From positions 1 to 37,205 of the forward strand of contig DASTFJ010000299.1 in assembly GCA_035708745.1 (NCBI GenBank): 37,205 bases of DNA, written 5' to 3'. Position 1 is the stretch's first letter. Each line of letters opens with the position of its first letter. Origin of the DNA: JAMLHN01 sp035708745. Lineage in GTDB: Bacteria > Chloroflexota > Chloroflexia > Thermomicrobiales > UBA6265. The notes beneath the pieces were generated by a model. That model did not search any database. It saw nothing but the letters and a program-made list of their open reading frames with translations, and was not told the origin of the DNA. The translations under genes were made by a program, and so were the position numbers. Below are positions 1 to 6,831 of the stretch, piece by piece.

Positions 1-180
1 CCATCGTCCTATAGACTGAACTCCATCGATCGACCCAACGCCATGCGCCCAGACTGGTTTGGCCAGACGTTTTTCGTTTCGAGACCGATTTCGTCACACC
101 GGCGGTTGTTCGACCGTTTTACGTCATAACAGCGCAACCCTATCGATCGAGCTCACACCGACGACGTATCGGACCATCGT
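1..180. other. Upstream region of the VWA operon
   Basis: No gene is supported here. A short Arg-rich open frame at 59-334 overlaps the signal-peptide gene that starts at 181 and has no family features. The region probably carries the promoter and leader of the operon, but I see no convincing -35/-10 pair and no strong Shine-Dalgarno sequence before the ATG at 181. What lies further left is unknown. Confidence 0.4.
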
Positions 181-1653
181 ATGTCACTTCCCTCTTTCCG
201 TTCTCCCACCCTCATTCGCTTCCTCTGTTGTCTCGCGCTCGTGTTGCTTGCGGGACCGAGTGCGGTCCGCGCCGCCGACGACGCGCCACCCGCCCGCGAT
301 GGGTGGAAATCGGCCAACATCTCCGACGATCTGACCGTCTGGGTGCAAAACGGCGCCGGGGTCTCCGCGGAGGACTTCGCCGGCGCCTATGGGGACGATC
401 TCACCACCGCGCTGGACGAGCTGCTCCTCTTCCTCGATGTGAAAACCGCGGCGCAGCCGGTCGAGATCGATGTCTACAGCGATATCGATGCGTACCAGAA
501 CGCGGTCGTCGCCAGTGGCCGGATCGATCTCGATGGCCAAATCGCCATGGCCGATCCGGAGCATGCCGTCATCGCGCTGCCCATCGACTCCTTCAGTTCC
601 CTCACGTCACCCGATCCCGAAAACCAGCTCCGCCATGCCCTTTCGCATGTGGTGGCCGGGTGGGCGACCGATTTCCAGATCCCGCGCGGGTTCGACGAAG
701 GGCTGGCGCAATACGCCGAGCGGCCGAATCTGCCGGTGCAGGCGCGGCTGGCGGCGCTGGTGCAAGCCGCGTCGCAAAACGGCAAACTGTCCACGTGGTC
801 CAATCTCAATCGCGCCACTCCCATGGACGATGACGACATCGAGCGGGCGCAGAGCTACTCGATGGTGGCCTATCTGATCAAGCATCAGGGGCTGTCCGAT
901 CTCTGGGCCTTTCTCGACGCGCTGAAAACCGCCGACTCCTGGCGCGATGCCATGAATACCGCGTTCGCGCCGACGACGTCCGATCAGCTGGAACGGCAAT
1001 GGAAAGAAGACCTTCCCGCCTGGGCTGCCGGCGAATGGCGCTGGAATCTGATGACCGGATTCGATCTGGAGCCGGCCCGCACTCAGCTCGAGCGCGGCAA
1101 TTTCGAGGGCGCCACCAGCGCTCTGGAGATCTCGGAGCAGCTCCTGCGCGATGTCGACGATCCGGAACGCGCCGCCGAGGTGGCCGAGCTGAAAGATCAG
1201 GCGCGCATCGGCGATCTGGCCGAAACCAAGATGGCCGAAGCGCAACAGGCGTTGGAGCAATTCGTCTACGACCGCGCCGCCGCCGCGGTGGCGCAAGCCG
1301 AAGCGCAATATGCCCAGCTGCCGCCGGAGATTCGGCCCGACGAGCAGATCGCAACCTATAAGGAGATGGCCGCCAGGGGGATGGCCGCCACCAACGCACT
1401 GGAGATCGCGCATATCCAATCGGGCAATTGGTCCGATTATGCCGACACCCGCGCCGCCGCGCTCTCCGCCGGGGAAGATTTCGCCGCGCTGGGCGATACC
1501 GAGCAACGGGACGATGCCAGCCACTTGATCAGCGCCATGGATCAGGAACAGCTCCGAATCGTGCTGTTGCTGGGCGCGCTGGCGGTGTTGACGATCGGCT
1601 GGCTGCTGCTCTGGTTGCGCACCCGGAGTGCGCAACCGATGAAGTGGGAATAG
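181..1653 (+). CDS. Exported peptidase-MA-like protein with degenerate zinc motif and C-terminal membrane anchor
   Basis: A 490-residue protein predicted to be exported. It has an N-terminal signal peptide (hydrophobic core about residues 12-26, likely cleavage near AVRA) and a C-terminal transmembrane helix (about 455-477) followed by a short basic tail. Residues about 85-260 resemble the gluzincin peptidase-MA-like domain: the segment RHALSHVVAGW (151-161) followed by GFDEGLAQYAE (170-180) matches the usual HExxH plus downstream GlxE arrangement. The first and last His (152, 156) and the downstream Glu (173) are present, but the catalytic Glu of HExxH is Ala153, so proteolysis is doubtful. 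The remainder is helical and Ala/Glu/Gln-rich, possibly a repeat scaffold. It is the first gene of the VWA/DUF58 operon, and the next gene begins 3 bases after its stop. The fold assignment rests on motif spacing only. Confidence 0.75.
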   Translation: MSLPSFRSPTLIRFLCCLALVLLAGPSAVRAADDAPPARDGWKSANISDDLTVWVQNGAGVSAEDFAGAYGDDLTTALDELLLFLDVKTAAQPVEIDVYSDIDAYQNAVVASGRIDLDGQIAMADPEHAVIALPIDSFSSLTSPDPENQLRHALSHVVAGWATDFQIPRGFDEGLAQYAERPNLPVQARLAALVQAASQNGKLSTWSNLNRATPMDDDDIERAQSYSMVAYLIKHQGLSDLWAFLDALKTADSWRDAMNTAFAPTTSDQLERQWKEDLPAWAAGEWRWNLMTGFDLEPARTQLERGNFEGATSALEISEQLLRDVDDPERAAEVAELKDQARIGDLAETKMAEAQQALEQFVYDRAAAAVAQAEAQYAQLPPEIRPDEQIATYKEMAARGMAATNALEIAHIQSGNWSDYADTRAAALSAGEDFAALGDTEQRDDASHLISAMDQEQLRIVLLLGALAVLTIGWLLLWLRTRSAQPMKWE

Positions 1654-1656
1654 CCG

Positions 1657-3636
1657 GTGGCGACGCGGGCCAACGTCCCCTCGATCAGTCTTCCCGATCT
1701 GCGCGGGGCGGCTGCCTGGCGCCCGGAGGCGCCGGCCGACCGGCGCACATTTGCCTGGCAGGCGGTCACCGCGCCCTGGTGGGTCTGGTCCGATCTCCCC
1801 CGGCTACCGCTCCCCTCTCGCAATCCGGCGTTGCCACCCGGCGGTCTGGCCGGCGATTGGGTGGTGCACGGGCTCGACCGCATCGCCACGCGGGTCTGGA
1901 TCCAGCGGATGCTCGCCATCCTGACGCGCGGGGTTTGGCTCACGTTGCTGATCGGGTGCCTCTGGCTGGCCGTCGATCTGCTGGGCGGACCGGTGTTCGA
2001 CCGGATCGTCTGGCTGGGAATCGGCATCGTGGTCATGCTCTGCTCGCTGCTGATTGCCGCGCTCAGCCGCCCGTCGCGCGCGCAGGTGGCGCGGATGCTC
2101 GATCGTTCGTTCGAGCTGCAGGAGCGGGTTTCGACCGCCCTCGGCAACATCGGTAAGGAGATCCCCGCCCAGGGTGGGCGTACCTCGATGATCTACTTAC
2201 AGGTGGCCGATGCCGCCAATGCCATCACCGCCGCCCAGGCGCAGCCGGCCTTCCGCTTGCGGCCGCCGGCGCGCGAACTGGTCATGGCAATTGCGCTGGC
2301 GCTGGCGTTCGCGGCGCTGGCGTTCGCGCGTGGCGCCGGGGGGAGCGTGCCCCCGGTTCAGACCAATGTCGTGCCGGAGTTCGTCCCGGCCGCGCAGCGT
2401 TTCGTGCAACCGGAAGCTCAGCCAGCCCCCGATCCCCAAAATGCGCCCTCGGTCGCCGATGTGCAGCAGATGGTGCAAACCTCGATCGACAATCAGCAGG
2501 ACTTGCAGGCGCTGGCCGACGCGCTCTCCGACCACGCGCTCACGCGGGAAGCCGCCGAGCAGATTCAGCAAGGCAACTACGGCCAGGCCGCCGAAGAGCT
2601 GCGCGATGTCGCCAATCAATCCGACCAGCTCTCCCAGAGCGAGCGAGACGATCTGGCGGGCGATCTGAGCCAGGCCGCGTCGCAGATGTCCGAAGACAAC
2701 CAGACGCTCTCCGACGCAACCCAGCAAGCCGCCGAAGGATTGCAGGAAGGCGGCGATCAGGCAAAAGAAGGCGTGCGCGATCTGGCCAATGCGGTCGAGC
2801 AAAGCGGCCAGCAGGTGCAGTCATCCGAAGCGCTCGATCAGGCAATGCAACAAGCGCAGCAAAACGAAGCCGCAAACCCCGGCCAGGGTCAGGACGCGAG
2901 TCAAAGCCAGGACGGCGGTCGATCAGGACAGCAACCGGCGGGCCAACAGGGCGGCGATGGCGAGCAACAAGACGCTTCTTCCGCGAGCGGGCAGCAGTCG
3001 GGCCAACCGGGCGAGGCTGAATCGAATGCTGGCGCGGACGCCGAGTCGGGGATCGGGCAAGATCCGGAATCGTCCAGCGGCGAATCTGGCGAAGGCGCGC
3101 CCGCCGAAGGAAGCGATACCGGCGCCCCCGCCCAGCAATCGGGCAGCGGGCAGGGCCAGCAAGCAGAAGATGGCGCGGCCTCAGCGGGACAATCGTCCCA
3201 ACCGTCGAATAGCGATCAGACCGGCGCCGAGGGGAGCCCGAATCAGAGCTCGGGCGCGGGGGGCGAATCCGGCGACGAAAACGCGCAGGGTGGGGCCAGC
3301 GCGAACACCGGCGGCAAGCCGGCCAACGAATCGCCCAGCAAGGATCCCTCGAAGGCAAACGTGTCCGATGCCGCGCAAAGCGGCGCCGACACCAGCGGCG
3401 CCAGCCAGGACGATCGCGAGGCCGTTCAGCTCTCGCGCGCGCCGGAAGGCGAATCGGTGCAGATCGGCGGCAGCTCCGGCGCGTCCAGTTTGGGACCCGG
3501 CGCGGGCGTGACGGTCAGCAGCGGCTCGACCCAGCAGGGCGAGGTCGGCCAGTCCGGTCCGGATAGCAATCACGTGCCACCCGAATATCGCTCGATCGTG
3601 GAAAGCTACTTTTCCGACAAGGACACAGGCGGATGA
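1657..3636 (+). CDS. DUF4175-like membrane protein with long Gln/Ser/Gly-rich tail
   Basis: A 659-residue protein starting at GTG, 3 bases after the preceding stop. Residues about 88-138 contain two hydrophobic helices and a third lies at about 206-225, so the N-terminal third is membrane-embedded. Residues about 265-400 are Gln/Ala/Asp-rich and helical (repeated QxA and DLSQAA-like patterns, coiled-coil-like). Residues about 400-600 are very low in complexity, made of Gln, Ser, Gly, Ala, Asp and Glu. This layout matches the DUF4175/low-complexity proteins found next to DUF58 and VWA genes in other phyla; that is family knowledge, and no catalytic motif is visible. The tail is probably disordered. 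The stop overlaps the start of the DUF58 gene in an ATGA arrangement (3633-3636), pointing to translational coupling. The product probably works in the envelope with the VWA proteins. Confidence 0.7.
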   Translation: MATRANVPSISLPDLRGAAAWRPEAPADRRTFAWQAVTAPWWVWSDLPRLPLPSRNPALPPGGLAGDWVVHGLDRIATRVWIQRMLAILTRGVWLTLLIGCLWLAVDLLGGPVFDRIVWLGIGIVVMLCSLLIAALSRPSRAQVARMLDRSFELQERVSTALGNIGKEIPAQGGRTSMIYLQVADAANAITAAQAQPAFRLRPPARELVMAIALALAFAALAFARGAGGSVPPVQTNVVPEFVPAAQRFVQPEAQPAPDPQNAPSVADVQQMVQTSIDNQQDLQALADALSDHALTREAAEQIQQGNYGQAAEELRDVANQSDQLSQSERDDLAGDLSQAASQMSEDNQTLSDATQQAAEGLQEGGDQAKEGVRDLANAVEQSGQQVQSSEALDQAMQQAQQNEAANPGQGQDASQSQDGGRSGQQPAGQQGGDGEQQDASSASGQQSGQPGEAESNAGADAESGIGQDPESSSGESGEGAPAEGSDTGAPAQQSGSGQGQQAEDGAASAGQSSQPSNSDQTGAEGSPNQSSGAGGESGDENAQGGASANTGGKPANESPSKDPSKANVSDAAQSGADTSGASQDDREAVQLSRAPEGESVQIGGSSGASSLGPGAGVTVSSGSTQQGEVGQSGPDSNHVPPEYRSIVESYFSDKDTGG

Positions 3637-4640
3637 GCGGCTTCGTCGCCTCGGTGCGCGACCGCTTCGCAAGCAGAACCTCTCCGGACCCCGGCCCCCG
3701 GACTCCGGACCTCTATGACCCGGTCGTCTTCGACGAAGAGCTGCTGGCGCGGTTGCGGCGTTTGACCTTGTTGTCGAACCGTGCGATTTCCCAGGGGCTG
3801 GCCGGCGAGCATCGCTCCCAGCGGCGCGGCTCCTCGCCCGAATTCGCCGATTTCAAGAGCTATTCCCAGGGTGACGATTTCCGCCGCATCGACTGGAATA
3901 TCTACAGCCGGCTCGGCGAGCTCTTCGTGCGATTGAGCGAGGTCACCACCGAGCTGACCGTGCATATGCTGCTCGACGCCAGCGGCTCCATGCAGTGGCG
4001 TGGCGATCCCGCCCGCCTGACCAAATTCACCTATGCCCGCCGGGTGGCCGGCGCATTGGGCTATGTCGGACTCTGGCATTTCGACCGGTTGACGATCACG
4101 CCGTTCGCCACCCAGCTCGGGCAGCCATTCGGCCCATCGCACGGCCGATCGAATATCACCCCGATGCTGAAATATCTGACCGACCTGCAGGCACGGGGTG
4201 AGACCTCGGTGGCGGAATCCATCGAGCGATACGCCCGCGCGCGCAAACGGCCGGGCATTATGCTCATCGTCTCCGATTTGCTCTCCGGCGAGCCGGACGA
4301 GATGCGCACCGCGCTGCAATTGCTGCGCAGCCGCGGGTGGCAAACGACCGTGGTGCAGATCGCCGATCCGGCTGAGCGCGATCCGGCCGGATCGTTTCCC
4401 ACGGGTCCAGCCGGGCAAGCCCTGACGGTCGAGCTGATCGATCTGGAAAACGCCGGGCGCTTGCGGGTCACGCCAAACCGGGCCGCGCTGGAGGAATACG
4501 ACCGCGCCTATCGTGCCTGGCAGGCGCAGCTCGAAGCCGTCTGCGAATCGGAGCAGATCCCGCTCGTTACCCTGCAAACCGACTGGCCGTTCGAAACCCT
4601 GGTGCTCGGCCTCCTCTCGCAGCGAGGCATGGTCGGATGA
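3633..4640 (+). CDS. DUF58 domain protein (MoxR-associated VWA-like)
   Basis: A 335-residue protein with the DUF58 signature. Residues about 52-115 contain a GEHRSQRRGSS segment followed by EFADFKSYSQGDDFRRIDWN, and then a degenerate VWA fold begins with LLDASGSM, which keeps the DxSxS metal-ion-dependent adhesion site. DUF58 proteins are commonly encoded beside MoxR AAA+ ATPases and VWA membrane proteins and are thought to help assemble or activate envelope complexes. No signal peptide or clear membrane helix is seen, so it is probably cytoplasmic. Residues 12-30 are Pro/Asp/Arg-rich and look like an insertion before the conserved start (YDPVVFDEELLARL). The start overlaps the previous stop by ATGA, and the stop (4638-4640) lies inside another ATGA that opens a small frame running through a repeat element. 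Confidence 0.9.
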   Translation: MSGFVASVRDRFASRTSPDPGPRTPDLYDPVVFDEELLARLRRLTLLSNRAISQGLAGEHRSQRRGSSPEFADFKSYSQGDDFRRIDWNIYSRLGELFVRLSEVTTELTVHMLLDASGSMQWRGDPARLTKFTYARRVAGALGYVGLWHFDRLTITPFATQLGQPFGPSHGRSNITPMLKYLTDLQARGETSVAESIERYARARKRPGIMLIVSDLLSGEPDEMRTALQLLRSRGWQTTVVQIADPAERDPAGSFPTGPAGQALTVELIDLENAGRLRVTPNRAALEEYDRAYRAWQAQLEAVCESEQIPLVTLQTDWPFETLVLGLLSQRGMVG

Positions 4641-4840
4641 GCATCCCCCGTCGTCCCGACCAACGCGGAGGGACCATCCGTCGTCCCGACCGAAGTGGAG
4701 GGACCTCTTGTTCCCCACGACTCGCTTCATTCCGGGAGACCAAGCAGGAGACCAAGGTTTCCGGGAACCTAGAAGGTCGTGCAGAACAAGAGGTCCTTCG
4801 ACTCCGCTCAGGACGACGGTTCGGGGAGGCGGTCCGATGA
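4637..4840 (+). other. 67-codon open frame through the repeat element, ATGA-linked at both ends
   Basis: The frame opens at an ATG overlapping the DUF58 stop (ATGA, 4637-4640) and closes at a TGA overlapping the ATG of the BatA-type gene (ATGA, 4837-4840). The predicted peptide is Arg/Gly/Glu-rich, has no domain and simply translates the repeat. It is unlikely to be a selected protein, but ribosomes crossing it would keep the two flanking genes translationally coupled. Confidence 0.3.
4641..4836 (+). mobile_element. MITE/REP-like inverted-repeat element inserted between DUF58 and BatA genes
   Basis: The element has arms of about 36 bases: left 4678-4713 and right 4784-4819. They are imperfect reverse complements and share a perfect 13-base core (GGACCTCTTGTTC at 4701-4713 against 4784-4796). 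A partial direct copy of the left arm lies at 4648-4675. The arm sequence belongs to the dispersed family also seen near 9449, 21776 and 31637 (CGTCGTCC followed by GA, then a GGACCTC-type end). The flanks 4631-4642 (GGTCGGATGAGC) and 4831-4842 (GGTCCGATGAGC) match at 11 of 12 positions, which resembles a target-site duplication exactly 200 bases apart. It encodes no transposase, so it would be non-autonomous. The mobile interpretation is inferred from structure. Confidence 0.55.
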
Positions 4841-6831
4841 GCGCCCTGCAAATCCTCGCGCCGCTGGGATTGCTTGCGCTGGTGGGAATTCCGCTGGTGA
4901 TCTTCTTCCATATGCGGCATACGACCCCGCTCGAGCGCCCGGCGCCGACCCTGCGCTTCTGGCGGCAAGTGACCCCGGTGCCGACCGACGAGGCGCGCTT
5001 CCGGCGGCCGCCCCTCTCGCTCCTGCTGCTGTTGCAGCTCCTGGCGGTCGGAGCCCTCGGGCTGGCGCTGGCGCGCCCGGCGGTGACCGATGCCTGGGCG
5101 GGACTGACGCAGCGAACCGAGCCAGCGCATCTGGTGATCCTGCTCGACGGCTCGACCAGCATGAGCGCAATCGATACCGACAACGGTCGAACCCGTTTCG
5201 ACGCCGGCAAGGCGCTGGCGCTGCAACGGATCGAGGCGCTGCATGAGGGCGACGTCGCCACCGTGTTGGTGCTCGGCTCATCGGTGCAGTCATTCGAAGC
5301 GACCGATAGCGCCGGGATGCGCTCGCTCACCGGCCGGTTGAACGCGCTGGCGCTCCCCGGCGGCCGCGCCGATCTGAACGATGCGCTTTCGTTGACCGGC
5401 AATCTGATGCTGCCCGATATGGACAATCAGGTCGTCGTCATCACCGACGGCGCAGTCTCGGCCGATCCCTCGGTGGTGGCGACCGTTGACGCGCCGATCG
5501 AGCTGTTGCAGGTGGGCCGCGCCAGCGCGGCCAATCTGGCAGTCGTCGAGTTGAATGCGAAAACCTCCAGTGCCGATTCCAGCGCAACCGCGCTCTTCGC
5601 GCGGCTGGCGAACTTCGGCGGCGACGATGCCAATGTCACGGTCTCGGTGCTGGCCGACGGGGTCGAGGTCCAATCGCGAAATGTGCCGATCCCGGCGGGG
5701 CAGACCGTCGATTTCACCTCCGATGCATTGCCCACGGGCGTCTCCCGCTTGCGTCTGGAGCTGCGCTCCGACGATGTGCTGCCGGCCGACAACAGCGCCG
5801 AGCTCGTGCTGGCACGCGACAGCGATCTCGCCCAGCGTATTCTGCTGGTTTCCGATACTCCGCTGGTGCTGCAACGCGCGCTCAGCGCGCTCCCCGGCGC
5901 GCAGGTGACCACGGTGTCGACCACCGAGCATCTCAGCGGCAATATCGAGGGCGGTCCCTTCGATCTGACCGTCTTCGAGAATTACACCCCGGCCAGCGCC
6001 GCCGATATCCGGACCCCGGTGCTCTTCGCGCATCCCCCGGTCGACGGGTTGTTGCCGGCCACCGGCGTGATGACCACCGCCACCGTGCAGCACCTGCGTG
6101 CGGGTGATCCGCTGCTGGATGGGGTCGATCTGACCGGGATGGAATTCGGGGAAACCCCCATCCACGAGCTCGGTCCAAACGATACCGCGGTCGTCGAGGG
6201 CGAAAGCGGCCCGCTGATCTATCGGGGCGTCGTGCCGGGTGGCGACGAACCGATGGTGGTGCTCGCCTTCGATTTGCAGGAGAGCCCGCTCCCCCAGCGC
6301 ATCGCCTTTCCGATTCTGATGGCGAATGTGGTGCGCGCGCTTGCGCCGGCGGCGTTGCCGGGGTCAGCGGTGCTGGGCGATCCGCTGGCGCTGCAACCGC
6401 GCAGCGGCGCGGAAACGATTCGCATTGCCGCGCCGGACGGCGTTTCCACCGATATTCCCGTCACGCTCGGTTCTGGCGGCAACCCCGACCCGGCAATCTA
6501 TTCGCAGACGGGGCAAGCCGGCGAATACACAGTGCAGGAGCTCGATAGCAAGGGCGGGGTGACCGCCTCGGGCGCCTTCGTGATCAATGCCGGTCATCCG
6601 GTCGAATCGAATCTCACCGCCAATCCCGATTTGCCGGGCGTGCTGGCAATGGCACAGGCGGCGCCGGAACGCGGCTCGGCCCGCCAGCGGCTGGGCGATC
6701 TGTGGCCCGCCCTGGCGGCGCTGGCGCTGGGTCTGCTGGCGGTCGAATGGCTCTGGGCCACCTCCGGAGCCGGCGCTGGCACGGGCCGCGGAGTCCGCGG
6801 CATTCGCCTGCCGAAGGTGGTGCGGTCATGA
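4837..6831 (+). CDS. BatA-type membrane protein with VWA domain
   Basis: A 664-residue protein. The start at 4837 is chosen because GGGGAGG (4823-4829) lies 7 bases upstream and because the protein then opens with the typical aerotolerance (BatA) N-terminal segment: a hydrophobic helix (about residues 5-22), a basic loop with HMRHTTPLERP, and a second helix (about 60-80). The open frame continues upstream to 4513, but that part overlaps DUF58 and the repeat element. A VWA domain follows, with LVILLDGSTSM as metal site and VVVITDGAVS further on. The middle region is beta-rich (predicted extracytoplasmic), and a C-terminal helix (about 628-650) ends in a basic tail. The topology places the VWA domain outside the membrane. 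Stop and next start overlap as ATGA (6828-6831). It probably acts with the next gene product in an envelope complex; the substrate is unknown. Confidence 0.85.
   Translation: MSALQILAPLGLLALVGIPLVIFFHMRHTTPLERPAPTLRFWRQVTPVPTDEARFRRPPLSLLLLLQLLAVGALGLALARPAVTDAWAGLTQRTEPAHLVILLDGSTSMSAIDTDNGRTRFDAGKALALQRIEALHEGDVATVLVLGSSVQSFEATDSAGMRSLTGRLNALALPGGRADLNDALSLTGNLMLPDMDNQVVVITDGAVSADPSVVATVDAPIELLQVGRASAANLAVVELNAKTSSADSSATALFARLANFGGDDANVTVSVLADGVEVQSRNVPIPAGQTVDFTSDALPTGVSRLRLELRSDDVLPADNSAELVLARDSDLAQRILLVSDTPLVLQRALSALPGAQVTTVSTTEHLSGNIEGGPFDLTVFENYTPASAADIRTPVLFAHPPVDGLLPATGVMTTATVQHLRAGDPLLDGVDLTGMEFGETPIHELGPNDTAVVEGESGPLIYRGVVPGGDEPMVVLAFDLQESPLPQRIAFPILMANVVRALAPAALPGSAVLGDPLALQPRSGAETIRIAAPDGVSTDIPVTLGSGGNPDPAIYSQTGQAGEYTVQELDSKGGVTASGAFVINAGHPVESNLTANPDLPGVLAMAQAAPERGSARQRLGDLWPALAALALGLLAVEWLWATSGAGAGTGRGVRGIRLPKVVRS

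Noticed and set aside
607..1635. 342-codon open frame on the minus strand inside the first gene
   Set aside because: It is the antisense shadow of the high-GC peptidase-like gene; it is His/Gln/Gly-rich with no domain and no start signal.
4513..4836. Long N-terminal extension of the BatA-type protein
   Set aside because: It overlaps the DUF58 gene and reads through the repeat element; the conserved BatA N-terminus and a strong Shine-Dalgarno begin at 4837.
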